Positions 50,915 through 61,969 of a stretch of DNA of 64,000 nucleotides are shown piece after piece. The position numbers and the translations under genes were made by a program. The notes below the pieces were generated by a model, which was given only the letters and a program-made list of their open reading frames with translations, had not been told where the DNA came from and made no database searches. Position 1 is the stretch's first letter. Every line of letters starts with the position of its first letter. The stretch comes from Diabrotica undecimpunctata (lineage: Eukaryota > Arthropoda > Insecta > Coleoptera > Chrysomelidae), in NCBI RefSeq assembly GCF_040954645.1, contig NC_092807.1, positions 78,452,017-78,516,016 of the forward strand, in the 5' to 3' direction.

Positions 50915-51440
50915 TATTTATAAGCGGCATTTAGATTAACAAATACCACTCCTCATACCTGATATTTTTCGTACTTCTCTTCGCTGTGTTGAGCAAGATT
51001 TAGTATTTGTGACATATATGATCTAACCTGTCATATATAGCCACTTTTGTCTTTTAATTTGAGTTTTTCTTCTATTATCGGTTTATATTAAGGATCATGT
51101 ACAGAAGTATTCTGTATAGTTGACAAAATAAATAGATATATTGGCCGATAGCTTTTGTGGTCGTTGGAGTTTTTGCCAGCTTTAAGCAAGGCAACAACTT
51201 TGTCTTTGCTTTGCTTGTCTAAAGACTTTAAATATTAGCCATTGTTGTATTTTTAGTTCAAATTTTATAGTTAGTTTTGTGCTTACATCCTCAGCCAGGA
51301 GCCGTAATATTGTTCATTATATACGTGGATAGCGGATCCAAGCTCAACATCGTTGAAAGGTTCTCTAAGCTGACTGGTTTTGTTTTCTCTCATTATAAGT
51401 TTTTCTTTGCTTCTTTGCCTGCAGTTAATATGTAATTTTC
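50915..51440 (-). pseudogene. Jockey-type LINE reverse transcriptase fragment
   Basis: Across frame breaks the minus strand reads KVVALLKAGKNSNDHKSYRP, then IYLFILST, ILNLAQHSEEKYEKYQV and GVVFVNLNAAY. The order LKPGK--ND-K-YRPISL...LN-TQHIE-G...GAVFVDLSAAYD is the front of a Jockey-clade reverse transcriptase. The first catalytic aspartate position reads N (VNLNAAY). Stops are present and the YADD region is missing. Older weak similarity extends to about 51440. Confidence 0.65.
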
Positions 51441-53060
51441 AGCGATAAGCTTAATACCAAATACCATAGGATTGGCTATCTACGTACTTCCTGCATTTTG
51501 TTAAGCGCATATGTAAAGTAGAGTGTCTTTATCTCTAGATATACTCTTAATATTTATACACATAATTAGAATAGTTGGTCCTAAAAAGGCCCGTTTTGAC
51601 AAAAAACATATTGAACGGGTGATTTAAGAATTAACGATTACTTAATTATTCATTACCCAGGGTACGCCCGATTGCGGTGGTCTTATTAGTACTTCAATTT
51701 TCGTGAACGCTTCTACTTTAAACTTCATAAAAAATGACTAATCTTTCACTTTTCTGTTACTGTTATTTTAAGACGATATTTTGAGTCAGATTTGTATAGT
51801 AATAACTATAGTCAATATATAGTCTCTATAAGTAAATGAGTTTGTGGTATCGGTTACAACTCATATATATTGATAATGAGGAAATAAACAGGTTAAAATA
51901 GGTGTAGAAAATTTTACCTACATATATCGGCACCATTGTTCAGGAGATGGGTTTATCCCAGAGATCAAAGGTTACATACTTTTACAGGCGTATTCTAGGT
52001 TCTATTTATATATTTTTATTACTAAAAAAGTGTATTTATAATAAAGGCCTTAAGCTATCTGTAGATTCCATGAATATTAGAATCTATGGAAATTAGCAAA
52101 TTAAAAAATACAGACATAATTCTGAATGACCAACTTGAGACAAACAGTTATCCCCTTCTCAACTTATTCATTTACAAAATATGACGTGTAAACGCATACC
52201 TGTTTAATTGTTAGATAAAATGAATTTCCATCAAGTAACGGTCGAATCTATCACTTACTAAAAGAGTACGAAAAGACCTGCTTATGCTTTAGAGTATGGG
52301 TACTTTAGTACAAAGTACCCTTTGCTTTTGCCAATTGCTTTGTCACTTTCTCAGCGATGGGTCTCCCTTTTGCTCATCAATAATGTTCCCGCTCGATATA
52401 GTTATTCTAAGATATTCAGATTTCACTATATGCTCTACATTTGGCTTTATCTCCTATTAATTTACAACTACGACGAAATCTTTATAATATATCTGATGCA
52501 TTGATATTAAAGTGGAGTAGAATACTTGGTAGATAATATTTATTTGTTTTGAGTATACTTATTTTACGACCTAGTACATAAAAAAATAAATACTTGTGTG
52601 CTCAGTGCTTTCTAAGTCTGTAAAACATAAACATGCTTCCATATTAGATTATACATTTATTAAGAATGTCCACTCTCTGAATTGAAGTTTTTATCTTAAA
52701 ATATCACTGTGTCCCACAATCTTTCACAAAAGTTATTCTTTTCTGAAATTTTCTGAATAAGGTTCAATAGGTTTTTATATTTTGTTTTAAGTTTTAATCT
52801 TTAAATCGGAGTTCATTTTTTGAAAAACTATAAACATGTGACAACAAATTGCTATATGAACGGCGTTATGCATCACTAGACCCAGCCCCAATTTCTTAAA
52901 TTGTGGATTATGGCGCTTTCTGGTGGAAAAGAGGAACAACAGGATAACATCAGATGTAGACCAAACAAAAGAAATTAGGACACGCATTGAAATAGCCGTG
53001 CATTATTTTTTAAACTTTAAAAGTTTCTTTGTTTTCGGGATATAAAGTTAGAGCCTGAGA
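51441..53060. other. No gene recognised
   Basis: AT-rich DNA. Short open frames at 52322-52504 and 52787-52987 lack motifs. Confidence 0.6.
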
Positions 53061-53062
53061 AT

Positions 53063-53510
53063 GCTTCGATGTTACGTGTTCTCTACTTTTCTTTATGGCT
53101 TGGAAGCGTGAACACTAAAATAAGTCCATCTGAATAAGTTGGCCGCCTTTAAATTTTGGTGTTACAGAAGAATCCTACGAATATCATGGATTTAAAGAAT
53201 GTCAAACGTGGAAGTAACTAGAATGATAGGAAATGGGGCGGAAATATTATTAACTATCAAAAAACGAAAACTTGAGTACTTAGGACATGTGATGAGAGGG
53301 CAAAAATACGCATTATTACAACTTATTATGCAAGGCAAAATCCGAGGAAAGCGAAATGTGGGAAGACGAAGAATATTCTGGCTTAAAAACTTAAGGGAAT
53401 GGTTTGAATGCAGTAGTGCAGAACTTTATAGAGCGGCAGTCAACAGAGTCCGTATAGCCATGATGATTTCCAACCTTCGATAGAAGATGGAACTTAAAGA
53501 AGAAGATAGA
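53063..53510 (+). pseudogene. RTE-type LINE, C-terminal part
   Basis: After a damaged start (FLYGLEA, stop, then FWCYRRILRISWI), the open part 53199-53483 reads VEVTRMIGNGAEILLTIKKR, KLEYLGHVMRGQKYALLQLI, MQGKIRGKRNVGRRRIFWLK and NLREWFECSSAELYRAAVNR. This is the region downstream of the RTE reverse transcriptase, ending at a natural stop. Immediately after it is a purine-rich aagaagaagat stretch. No catalytic domain remains. Confidence 0.75.
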
Positions 53511-53818
53511 AAAAGGCATAAACTATCTACGTAATAAATCCCATTAACCTGTTAGTAACGGATAACCAGATATATTTAAAAAGATTAAGTACCTTTCTTT
53601 TTATTTTGGATTTTGAATTTTGCATAACTAGAGCAAGCGACTAATTTTTGTGTATTAGTTTTGGACCAAGCGCCTCTTGCGAGCGTTTTAATGATTGTAA
53701 ATCGAATATTTGGCAACATATGTACATAAACGTGGTTAACAATGGTGACGTTGGCAACTTCTTGAGGCGTTTAGGTTAAGAAGTAGTGGCAGTTATTGCT
53801 TAAATTTTTCTATAATAG
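53511..53818. other. No gene recognised
   Basis: Flank between the LINE tail and the transposase-like remnant. No clear signal. Confidence 0.5.
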
Positions 53819-54740
53819 TCACATTACAGAAGAGCTAACACAGAAAGAGAATACTTAACAAAAGACATAACATTAAGTAAAATGTATGAATTGTATATTG
53901 AAGAAGCAGACAATGATCTTGTTAAATTTTCGTTTTACAAAAAAATGTTTTTAACACGATTTAATCTTCAAAGAAAAAAGTTGAAAAAAGATACTTGTAG
54001 TAGATGTGATTGTTTCGAATTAGAAATTAAAAATTGCGCAGATAACGGACAATTAAGCTTTAAAAAAAGAAAAAATGTGCACTTAGAAGAAAGAAAGCTA
54101 GACATGAAGATAAGCAACGATCAACCAGAAGTGGAAACCTTTTGTTTTGATTTAAAGAAAAACTCTTCCCCTTTCGAGAATTCTAATAAATATTGTATAT
54201 TATAAGCGTCAATTATGTATTTACAACCTTGGTATTCATAGCGCCAAGGATAAAAAAGTCATTGTTATATTTGGATAGAAGGTGAAGCTGGTCGGGGAGC
54301 CCAGGACGTAGGCATTTGTCTTAAGAAACACATTGAAGAAAACGTTACTTCTGCAAAACATGTAATTTTGTGGTCAGACTCTTGTGGCGGCCAAAACCGC
54401 AGCATTAAAATAGTTTTGATTCTGAAAATGATTTTGGAAACTCATCCTATCATTGAAAAAATTACATTACGCTATTTCTTTCCTAGTCATAGATTTTACC
54501 CAATGGTAGTGATTTTGGAGATTTTGAAAATGCCCTAAAATTTCAACAACGTTTATATACCGTTGATGATTACCTAAACGTGATAAAAAAATTCCGTAAA
54601 AAGAACCCACTAGTAGTTCACAGAATGAAAAAAGAAGAATTCGTCAAGCTAAGAAGAAATACAAGCGAATCAACAGAAGAGACCTATTTAATAGATCTGG
54701 ATAAAATATTAAAGTTAACAACTACAATTTCGTAAATATG
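53819..54740 (+). pseudogene. DDE transposase-like remnant, related to the 25.3 kb element
   Basis: The frame from 53819 reads SHYRRANTEREYLTKDITLS then KMYELYIEEA, matching SHYLRAQTSREYIDG and the following residues of the gene at 25914. A zinc-finger-like CSRCDCFELEIKNC follows, in the same place as CSICTVYKNAEC there. The frame stops at 54205. From about 54264 another frame gives GRGAQDVGICLKKHIEE and VILWSDSCGGQNRSIKIVL, equivalent to the SDNCIGQNKNRM block, then RYFFPSHRF where GH--E-DSMHS is expected. The third acidic block is degraded. No terminal repeats found. A second, more decayed member of the same transposase group. Confidence 0.65.
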
Positions 54741-55165
54741 GAACACTTTAAATATCTTAGATAAATAATCACGGTTAATAATAATGCCACTAAAGAAATA
54801 CAGATCATAATTTAAACTTTTTACCTATTTTAATACATAGATGCTAATCATGGACAATGACTAAAACGGATAGGAAGGAAGAACTACGAATATTTGAAAG
54901 GAAAATAATAGGAAAATTGTTTTAACCTCATTATCATATCGCTACAAATCCGTATAGAAGAAGAACACATACTTAATAAAGAAAGCTCATATAACGATAT
55001 TGTTTAGGCAAATAAATTGCTTAAGGTAGATCGTACACATGCATAGACGCCAAGATGTCAAACTTGTAAAACTGGTATGGAAGGAAGTTAGCACAGAAGA
55101 ATACCACTTGGGCGTCTCAGTATGCAATGAAGAGAAAACATCCAATCATATCTCAAAAAATTAAC
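54741..55165 (+). pseudogene. RTE-type LINE remnant, copy 1 of a duplicated stretch
   Basis: Shares long stretches with 56810-57475, for example atggaacactttaaatatct, aataatgccactaaagaaat, tgcatagacgccaagatgtc and gaggaagttagcacagaag-like text. The best copy there reads as LINE protein. This copy is more damaged and holds an extra stretch of about 80 bases (54950-55035) relative to copy 2. Confidence 0.65.
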
Positions 55166-55599
55166 ATCGTGAAGGTTCTTCTCTGAACCCCATAACAAAT
55201 GGCTAATCTTTTACTTTTCATTAAAAATTTAAATTAAATAAATAACGTTTTAAAAGTGCCTTTCCTGAGATAACTTTTTTTAAGCCTGGTTTGTTTGATT
55301 ACATGTAATTGATTTGATAGTCCCCAACAGATGAGTATTGACTATAGATAGGAGAGCAGGTAGTTGAACAGGCATGTGTTGATAAATATGATGGGTCGGT
55401 AGATAGTCTCATTATTCCTAAATCTGACCTCATGTTACCTTCCCCCTTCATTTGTGGAAGTCCTAAAGGCATTTTTTCTCTTGGGGCATCCTCCCAATTT
55501 AACTTGGCAATGTAGTTATTATAGAGCCTTTGGATATAGCCAGCGCAACTTTAGCATTGAGATTTAGCTTCTTACACGACGTTGTTGTCTTTATATATG
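55166..55599. other. No gene recognised
   Basis: AT-rich DNA between two LINE remnants, no coding signal. Confidence 0.5.
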
Positions 55600-56090
55600 T
55601 GTTTGGCCTTGGCATTAGTTCCGTTCGGTATTGGTTAGTACGCGGACCTTTGTAAGTCGGAAAATACTTCTGATGGCTTTTCTAGCAATCCTGATCTAAT
55701 TAATACCTGAGTTTGACGTACATTGTTTTGTTAGCGTTCTGGCCACATATCCACACATTAGCACTGGTTTAATCACTGTTTTATATATCCTGATTTAGGA
55801 AAGTCGTATTAGACCTCTGAATTTAAAAGTATTATAAGAGTCATATATACATCAGTTAGCTACCTGAATATTCCCTTTTATTTCTTATGTTACAACGTTA
55901 TCTACGATATCTAAAATGTTGCAATCCTTTAAAATTATAGGGGTCTATTGTTACGTTATGCCCTACTCTACGTCATCTCTTTTGTATGTTAAAGAACATT
56001 TATATGCTTTATTACTGAGTATTAGACCGTTTTTTTATGCTAATATCATTATTTTATAGTATTCTAATAATTTATGGATTAAATCCGGAT
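55600..56090 (-). pseudogene. RTE-type LINE remnant, minus strand
   Basis: The minus strand reads, across shifts, TYKRDD near 55980, EIKGNIQVAN near 55880, SYNTFKFRGLIRLS near 55810, IKPVLMCGYVARTL near 55760 and RIARKAIRSIFRLTKVR near 55650. This is the order of the stretch downstream of the RTE palm domain (L---IKPVL-YG-E-WTL...FERK-LR-IF). Many lesions. Confidence 0.5.
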
Positions 56091-56659
56091 AGCAAATTGA
56101 TATTCTTCACTTTCTCGGAAAAATAATATTCTAACACACAAAATCCTATTAAATTGCCAAAACCTTCCTTGCATATTCTATTCACTTATAAGGGGCAGCA
56201 GCAATATCAGTACCATACTAAGGCGTATAGTACTGGACTGGCTAATCGTTGGATAATGGGAAGCATGAGTTTTAATGTTTTCGGGACTGCCATCTGTTAG
56301 CGGAGTGCAGAGATATTAGTACCAAGTTAATGCATATAGTAATTGTTGCTTGAACTTTATTATTATTAAACAACACTATATTTTCTAGTAAAATCATCAT
56401 GACTTTACAGTAAGACAAATTTTCGAACGTTGGTTATGGAAACATCATGTACATACCACCAGGTTCCCTATGTCGATATCCAGCAAAATCGTTGTAATAA
56501 GAAGACGGCAAACAAAAATCCAGAGATAAAAATATGCACCAAGAAAGTCTGTTTTATTCAACAGTCGAATAAACTACAGATTCTTGATTCAAATAGTCAA
56601 AAAATCAATAAACAGCTTAGTAAAATAGAAATAACGCCTATTTAAGATGTAATCCATTA
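56091..56659. other. No gene recognised
   Basis: AT-rich; a 71-codon frame at 56430-56645 has no recognised motif. Two loosely similar patches occur near 56200 and 56300 (agtaccatactaaggcgtatag and a related copy). Confidence 0.5.
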
Positions 56660-57480
56660 ACGGCCCAAGGGACAAAGCACTCCTAGCATATGCTAATGAT
56701 ATAGAACTCATAACTCCAATGAGAAACTCTTTCGTCCACAAACTTCAATAAAGTGAAGAGAGCACAAAAAATGTTTGACTTAAAATCAACGAAATAAAAA
56801 CCAAATACAAGCGAATCAACAGAAAACCAATCAACCAATTCAATAAATTTAGAAAAAACATTAAAGTCAACAACTACAATTTCGAAAGTATGGAACACTT
56901 TAAATATCTAAGATCACTAATCACGGTTAGTAATAATGCCACTAAAGAAATACAGAGCATAATTCAAACTTCAGACCTATTTTAATACATGGATGTGAGT
57001 CATGGAGAATGACTAAAACAAATAAGGAAGCACTCCGAATATTTGAAAGGAAAATAATCAGAAATTTTTATTTAACCCCATTATCATAACTACTATTTAA
57101 ATGGGAATAAGCCACAATTAGAGGTTAAAGTTAGTTTATTGACGTTTCAATTTCCACTTCGGAAATCATTCTCACTAATGTTTGTATTTTGAGAACGATT
57201 TCCGAAGTGGAAATTAAAACGTCAATAAACTAACTTTAAGCTTTAATTGTGGCTTATTCCCATTTAAATAGTAATTACTTTTAAATGCCACAAGAAAATA
57301 GCTTCAGAACTCATTATCATATCGCTACAAATCCGTATATCGGACACGTGCATAGACGCCAAGATGTCAAACTTGTAGAACTGGTGTGGAAGGAAGTTAG
57401 CACAGAAGAATGCCACTTGGGCATGTCAGTATACAATGGAGAGAAAACATCCAATCATATCTCAAAAAATGAACATTTCA
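56660..57480 (+). pseudogene. RTE-type LINE reverse transcriptase remnant, copy 2
   Basis: The plus strand reads GPRDKALLAYANDIELITPM, where the catalytic YADD has become YAND. LKINEIKTKY follows, then FESMEHFKYLRSLITVSNN, ATKEIQSIIQ, and in another frame ESWRMTKTNKEALRIFERKI. This is the palm end and following region of an RTE-type LINE. A palindromic insertion at 57089-57312 interrupts it. Several stops. It shares a stretch of about 600 bases with the copy at 54741. Confidence 0.7.
57089..57312. mobile_element. Palindromic insertion with 9-bp target duplication
   Basis: Two arms of about 75 bases (tactatttaaatgggaataa ... and its complement) surround a short centre, followed by a tail of about 35 bases. 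The repeat attatcata occurs at 57080-57088 and 57313-57321. The sister LINE copy at 54.9 kb lacks the insertion, which confirms it. The arm text attgacgtttcaatttcc...cggaaatc resembles the gacgtttcg motif of Penelope termini. Confidence 0.8.
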
Positions 57481-58070
57481 TTTGATTGCAGATTCGTGGA
57501 AAATCGATCAACTTGGAGATAAGTTGTAGTCAGCGAAGACCTACCCAGTGTTGTAGCGCTACGTATTGATAATGATAAAGAGAAAGGAGAAACAGTGACA
57601 AAATCAACAAAAATGGACTATGGAGCAAAGCTGCTTCAAAATCTTTGATTGGAGAGGATTAAAATGAAAGTATAAGAAATACAATGGATGATTGATGGAT
57701 TCGAGAAACTTGAGACTTGAGAAAGGCACTCTCCGAAACAGCTGTAGTGATAAGATAGAAATAATTTTGTAGAAGTTTTGCTGTTTTATTGTTAAACAAA
57801 ATGGAATTAACATACGACATTATATACGCTAAAATAACTAGACAACTTATATGATACGGACATATAAGGAGAAAGTTTAATGATACAATAATCTACCCAA
57901 TATTTGTTATGAGTAAAAACGATATGAATAAACAAAATAAAGAAATCCATGGCAAAAGGCAAAAAGAGTAATGATTTAAAAATGAGAGAGGTATCCTGTG
58001 GATAACATGTGCTTAATTAGGAACGAATATAGATGAAGATCAGAAGACGACAAAGAATGTTTTAAATTGA
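57481..58070 (+). pseudogene. Weak LINE C-terminal remnant
   Basis: Near 57826-57890 the plus strand reads KITRQLI, stop, YGHIRRKFNDTIIYPI, in the style of the LT-QL-WYGHI-RM stretch near the end of RTE-like LINEs. The rest, from 57481, is too damaged to read. Probably the continuation of copy 2. Confidence 0.35.
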
Positions 58071-59095
58071 TAAATGTATACAATTTTTAGCAATGTATAT
58101 TTATAGGTCATTATTAGGGCCAACGTGCTAATTTTATGTAAAATAACACTTTTTAAGTTGGATCGGTTACAGCACGGTGGAATCAAATACACCCAAAGTT
58201 AAAAACTATCGATGTTTATATGAAAGATGAAACCTTATGGCACATGACCGTGCAATCTTGACACCTACACATTATCACATAATTGTGAACGGTATATTGT
58301 ACCTAATTACTAAGAAGTTTGTTATTTTAATGTAAGAATAAGTTTAATAATTTACGGGAGATTTAATGTATTTAAAATTTTACAGGATCCGGTATCGTAA
58401 TAAGAAGTCAAATTTCACTACAACTCCATTAAAACGTGTTAAATTTTACTTTGGATATTCTTTTTGTGAATATAATAAGTAAAAATACAGTAAGTTTCAT
58501 CTTCTTATTGTGCCGTATTCTAATTAAGGTTAGCGATTACTTCTTTAAACGCTTCCCATAAATTATTATAGTTTAAATTTAACTACTTTATGAAACAAAT
58601 ATTGCACGTCATAAATTGCAGGAATTGAAAAATTACAAAGATCTCCTGTTTACAGAGTTTCTTTTAATTTTATGTAGTTTATTATAATCCTACCGAAGGG
58701 CTTCTACTTTCTTAAACTGTTACACGACTACTCTACTCGATGTTAGTACATTTAGAGACTAAATGTTTAAGTGCATATTCATTTTACCAAAAAATAATAA
58801 TAAATAAAACGAAAACTAGCCATTTCCAAGCTTATAATAAATACTTTTTTAAGTTTGAAAATAATTAAAGCAAGTAATATAAATAACCACCATAAAATAT
58901 TTAACTCCATTAACCGAGTACCTATTTGTGAAATTTCTCGATGACTAAATTGATTGATATTTAAATAAATTTGAAGTTCCAAAACGTACCTGCTGTAAAA
59001 TTTAAAAATCTACGACTAATCAAAATTGGCAACATCGGAGGAGTTTAGTTGTATACGCAAAGAAATGTATACGGATCCCAAAAGTGTTTTAACCT
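58071..59095. other. No gene recognised
   Basis: AT-rich; no coding or structural signal. Confidence 0.6.
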
Positions 59096-59146
59096 ATTAC
59101 GGAGTCCACTTAATCCGACGTGTTGGTCGGAGTCCACATAAAGCGC

Positions 59147-59149
<3 letters not shown>
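59096..59149 (+). repeat. Tandem CGGAGTCCAC motif at the edge of a (TA)n array
   Basis: cggagtccacttaatccgac is followed by cggagtccacataaagcgct, ending in ac where TA repeats begin. The last 18 bases (59132-59149) recur as an exact inverted copy at 63983-64000. Confidence 0.85.

Positions 59150-59228
<79 letters not shown>
59150..59228. repeat. (TA)n array
   Basis: About 79 bases of pure TA repeat. Confidence 0.97.
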
Positions 59229-59229
<1 letters not shown>

Positions 59230-59234
59230 CTAAA

Positions 59235-60245
59235 GTATTCAACTAGTGAATTCAGAGGTTTAATCGGTCATTCAGGTTGGCAAATAAAGAAAGAAGTCAA
59301 CTACTTCATAAGTTTAACGAAGACGTTTCGCTCTATATTTCTAAAGCTTCATCAGTTCTCTAAAATATAACAAATGACATAGAGTTTATAAGAAATACAG
59401 ATGTTTAAAGTTCATAACTTACAACTCAATATGTAGTATATTGTCGATGTTATCATATATCTACTGTACACTTTACTCAATATTTAAAACTAACTTAACC
59501 AAAAAAGAAAAAACAAAAAACAAAAAACAACACACAAACTTTGCCGAAAATAATGTTCATATTCGTAGATATGGATATTTAAAAAAATTTAAACGAACAT
59601 TTGGCTTCATTTAGATGGTTCTCCGCTGAAGACCAACAAAGTTCTGATTTATTGCAATCTAGCAAACAACTTGACGCGATACCGAAAATTTTTTTATTTA
59701 AGGGCCATGTGTCACCAAATTCCAAGGTTTGAGACAATTATGAACTTCTACAGGGGACATTGCATAATTAGTTGGACGGGTGGAATTTGTATGGCGGAAA
59801 TATTTTGATATATTATTTTTAATTTATGTTTTAATGAAACTTGGAAATAGGGGATGATTTTGTTATTATTTTGAATGGAAAATACGCCAACTTTTAACTG
59901 AAGAATAGTTGGTATCATTTATTTCGTAAGATGAGAGAGTGGTAAACCTGGCTCAAATTGTCGATGTCGGTTCTTTTGTTTATTGCCGATGAGTTCTTGA
60001 GGATCTCACACATTTCAATAAAGGAGCGTTTCTGATGGTTGTTTTGTTTCGCCAGTATTTTGGTATTTGTGAAATCAATATGATGTTTAGTGGAAATGGC
60101 GTGTTGTGCAAGGGCACAAGAGGGTTTGGAAAGTCTGATGTCACTTTTGTGTGAAGTTATACGCCCTAGAAGAGATCGACTAGTCTGGCCAATGTAGCAG
60201 GAGTTACATTCTGAACAGGGTATCTGAATATTCTGAATATCTGAA
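59235..60245 (-). mobile_element. Penelope-like element, 5'-truncated copy
   Basis: On the minus strand a GIY-YIG endonuclease end (60240-59915) is followed by noncoding 3' sequence containing the Penelope-type terminal motif gaagacgtttcgctc and catcagttc near 59310-59355. The reverse transcriptase is missing. The break on the 5' side is near 60245, next to a small perfect palindrome. Confidence 0.75.
59915..60240 (-). pseudogene. Penelope GIY-YIG endonuclease end (5'-truncated)
   Basis: Reads IPCSECNSCYIGQTSRSLLG, RITSHKSDIRLSKPSCALAQ, HAISTKHHIDF and RSFIEMCEILKN, ending SLILRNK with a natural stop. It carries the YIG core, the following arginine (LLGRI) and the C--C pair typical of Penelope endonucleases. 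About 105 residues remain. Upstream sequence in the same frame is repeat DNA, so its start is not real. It differs from the endonuclease at 61469, so it is another subfamily. Confidence 0.8.
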
Positions 60246-60249
60246 TATT

Positions 60250-60282
60250 CTCGATATATATATATATATATATCGAGAAAAG
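60250..60282. repeat. Perfect palindrome around (TA)n
   Basis: ttctcgatatatatat and its exact complement atatatatatcgagaa meet in the middle. It sits between the truncated Penelope and the left arm of the next one. Confidence 0.85.
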
Positions 60283-60308
60283 GAGTACGACCGTCAATCC
60301 AAAATAAA

Positions 60309-60787
60309 CTAAGGTACACTCGAAGAGTGGTGGGTTTTTCGGTCAAAGTGGAGAAATAAAAGACAAAGAAGGTGGCTACTTCATCTATTTATTGAAGACG
60401 TTTCGCTTTCTGCTCAGAAAGCATCATCAGTTCATCTAAAAAGAACAATATGAAACCAAACATCCATAGAGAAGTGAAAAAAAAAGTGTGTTACCTTACA
60501 AAGACATGTAGCAGTCAATGATGTTAAAAATATGAAAAAGCTTACGACTCTGGACATTTAGAGTTAAAGTTGTATAAAACAATTAATTGAAACTAGGTAT
60601 AGTTTGAAATTTAACAAAATTAGCACAGCAAAAGAACATGTGATAAACATACATGTATATAAAAAAGTTATTATAAAAACTTAAGTAAAAAACATTAAGG
60701 TTTATTTTATAGTGTAAAGAACTAGAAAGATCATGATAATGCACTTCCAACAATTTATTTATAATCAATTAGATTTTAATTTTAACT
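60309..60787 (+). repeat. Left terminal repeat of the Penelope element
   Basis: Starts ctaaggtacactcgaagagt and ends near aattagattttaatttta. It is the inverted partner of 63399-63849. Confidence 0.85.
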
Positions 60788-61468
60788 TTAGGTAACATTA
60801 TTGAATTATTTAAGATTATATAGTAATGAAGATAAAATGAAGTTACCAGTCTTAAGCTTACTGAATCTCGCAGGTAAATGAATTTACAGGTTTAACACCC
60901 ACGCACACAACGTGAATAGATATGGCCTTGAGGTCAAAGTGACAGAACAGCAAGGCAAGATACCAACCTCTAATATAATAGAGCGGTACATTCATAGAAT
61001 GTGATAAATTTGGTTGACAACTTGTCGTTAAAAAACCAAAAAATGAAAGGAAAAGATGGTTAAAAACACCATTTACCATCCAGTGATTGATTTGTTAACC
61101 AAGAACAAAGCATGCGAGGTCAATCCAAAATATCATATATTATAATATTTATGACGTCACTGGTTAGCCAGCCAACAGGTGAAGATTAATTCAACTTCCA
61201 CAGTCCAAGGTTCGAAGCATTTGGAACTGTAATGAAAAAGATTCTATGAATCAATTTCAGTTTAAAATTTTACCAAACAATTTAATCGAAAGGAACAATT
61301 ACTTTATTATGTAAAAGTAATATTGACCAAATAGTTAATAAAATGTAAGTTGATAAATCTAAGTTAATAAGGAAAGAATAATTTATTTTATTTTATTTTT
61401 ATTTAAATTTATTATATGAAAATGTGATAAAGAACCCACTAAGGGACAAATTTAAAGTAAACAACATA
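60788..61468. other. Noncoding 3' region of the Penelope element
   Basis: Between the endonuclease stop and the left terminal repeat. No coding motif is visible, only AT-rich sequence. Confidence 0.5.
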
Positions 61469-61969
61469 TTAAGCATAATTCTGCAATATTAATGCATGAT
61501 AAATTTGGCTCAAATTACTAATGTCGGTTCTCTTATTGAGGGTATTTGGATGTTTTAATATTGAACACATTTCTAAAAACTGTCTTTTAACGAGATTGCG
61601 TTCAGTGCCAAGAATTTTAACTTCATTAAAGTTCACTTCGTGCTTAGTGTTAATAGCATGTTGGGCAAGAGCACAAGTATGCTTAGATAAGTTAATATTA
61701 CTGCGGTGTGTCGTAAGACGCCCTCTCAGTGATATCCCTGTCTGACCGATGTAACATGAGTCACACTCAGCACAAGGTATATGATATATTACATTAACTT
61801 GTTCCAGAAGGGACAGAGGTGTTTTAGTTTTAGAAAACAAATTCCTGACAGTCTTAGCATTCTTAATTGCAATTTTAACCGGTACGGTATTATGTTTGTA
61901 CAGTTTAACGAGTTTCTCAGTAACTTGGAAAATAAGGTAACGATGAATAATGGGTAGTTGGAGTCCCAA
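61469..61969 (-). pseudogene. Penelope GIY-YIG endonuclease domain
   Basis: Reads KNAKTVRNLFSKTKTPLSLL, then IPCAECDSCYIGQTGISLRG with the YIG signature and cysteine pair, RLTTHRSNINLSKHTCALAQ and FLEMCSILKHPNTLNKRTDI, ending at a natural stop. In Penelope elements this domain nicks DNA to prime reverse transcription. It lies in a different frame from the reverse transcriptase; the shift is near 61950. Within itself the domain is uninterrupted and of normal length. Confidence 0.88.
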
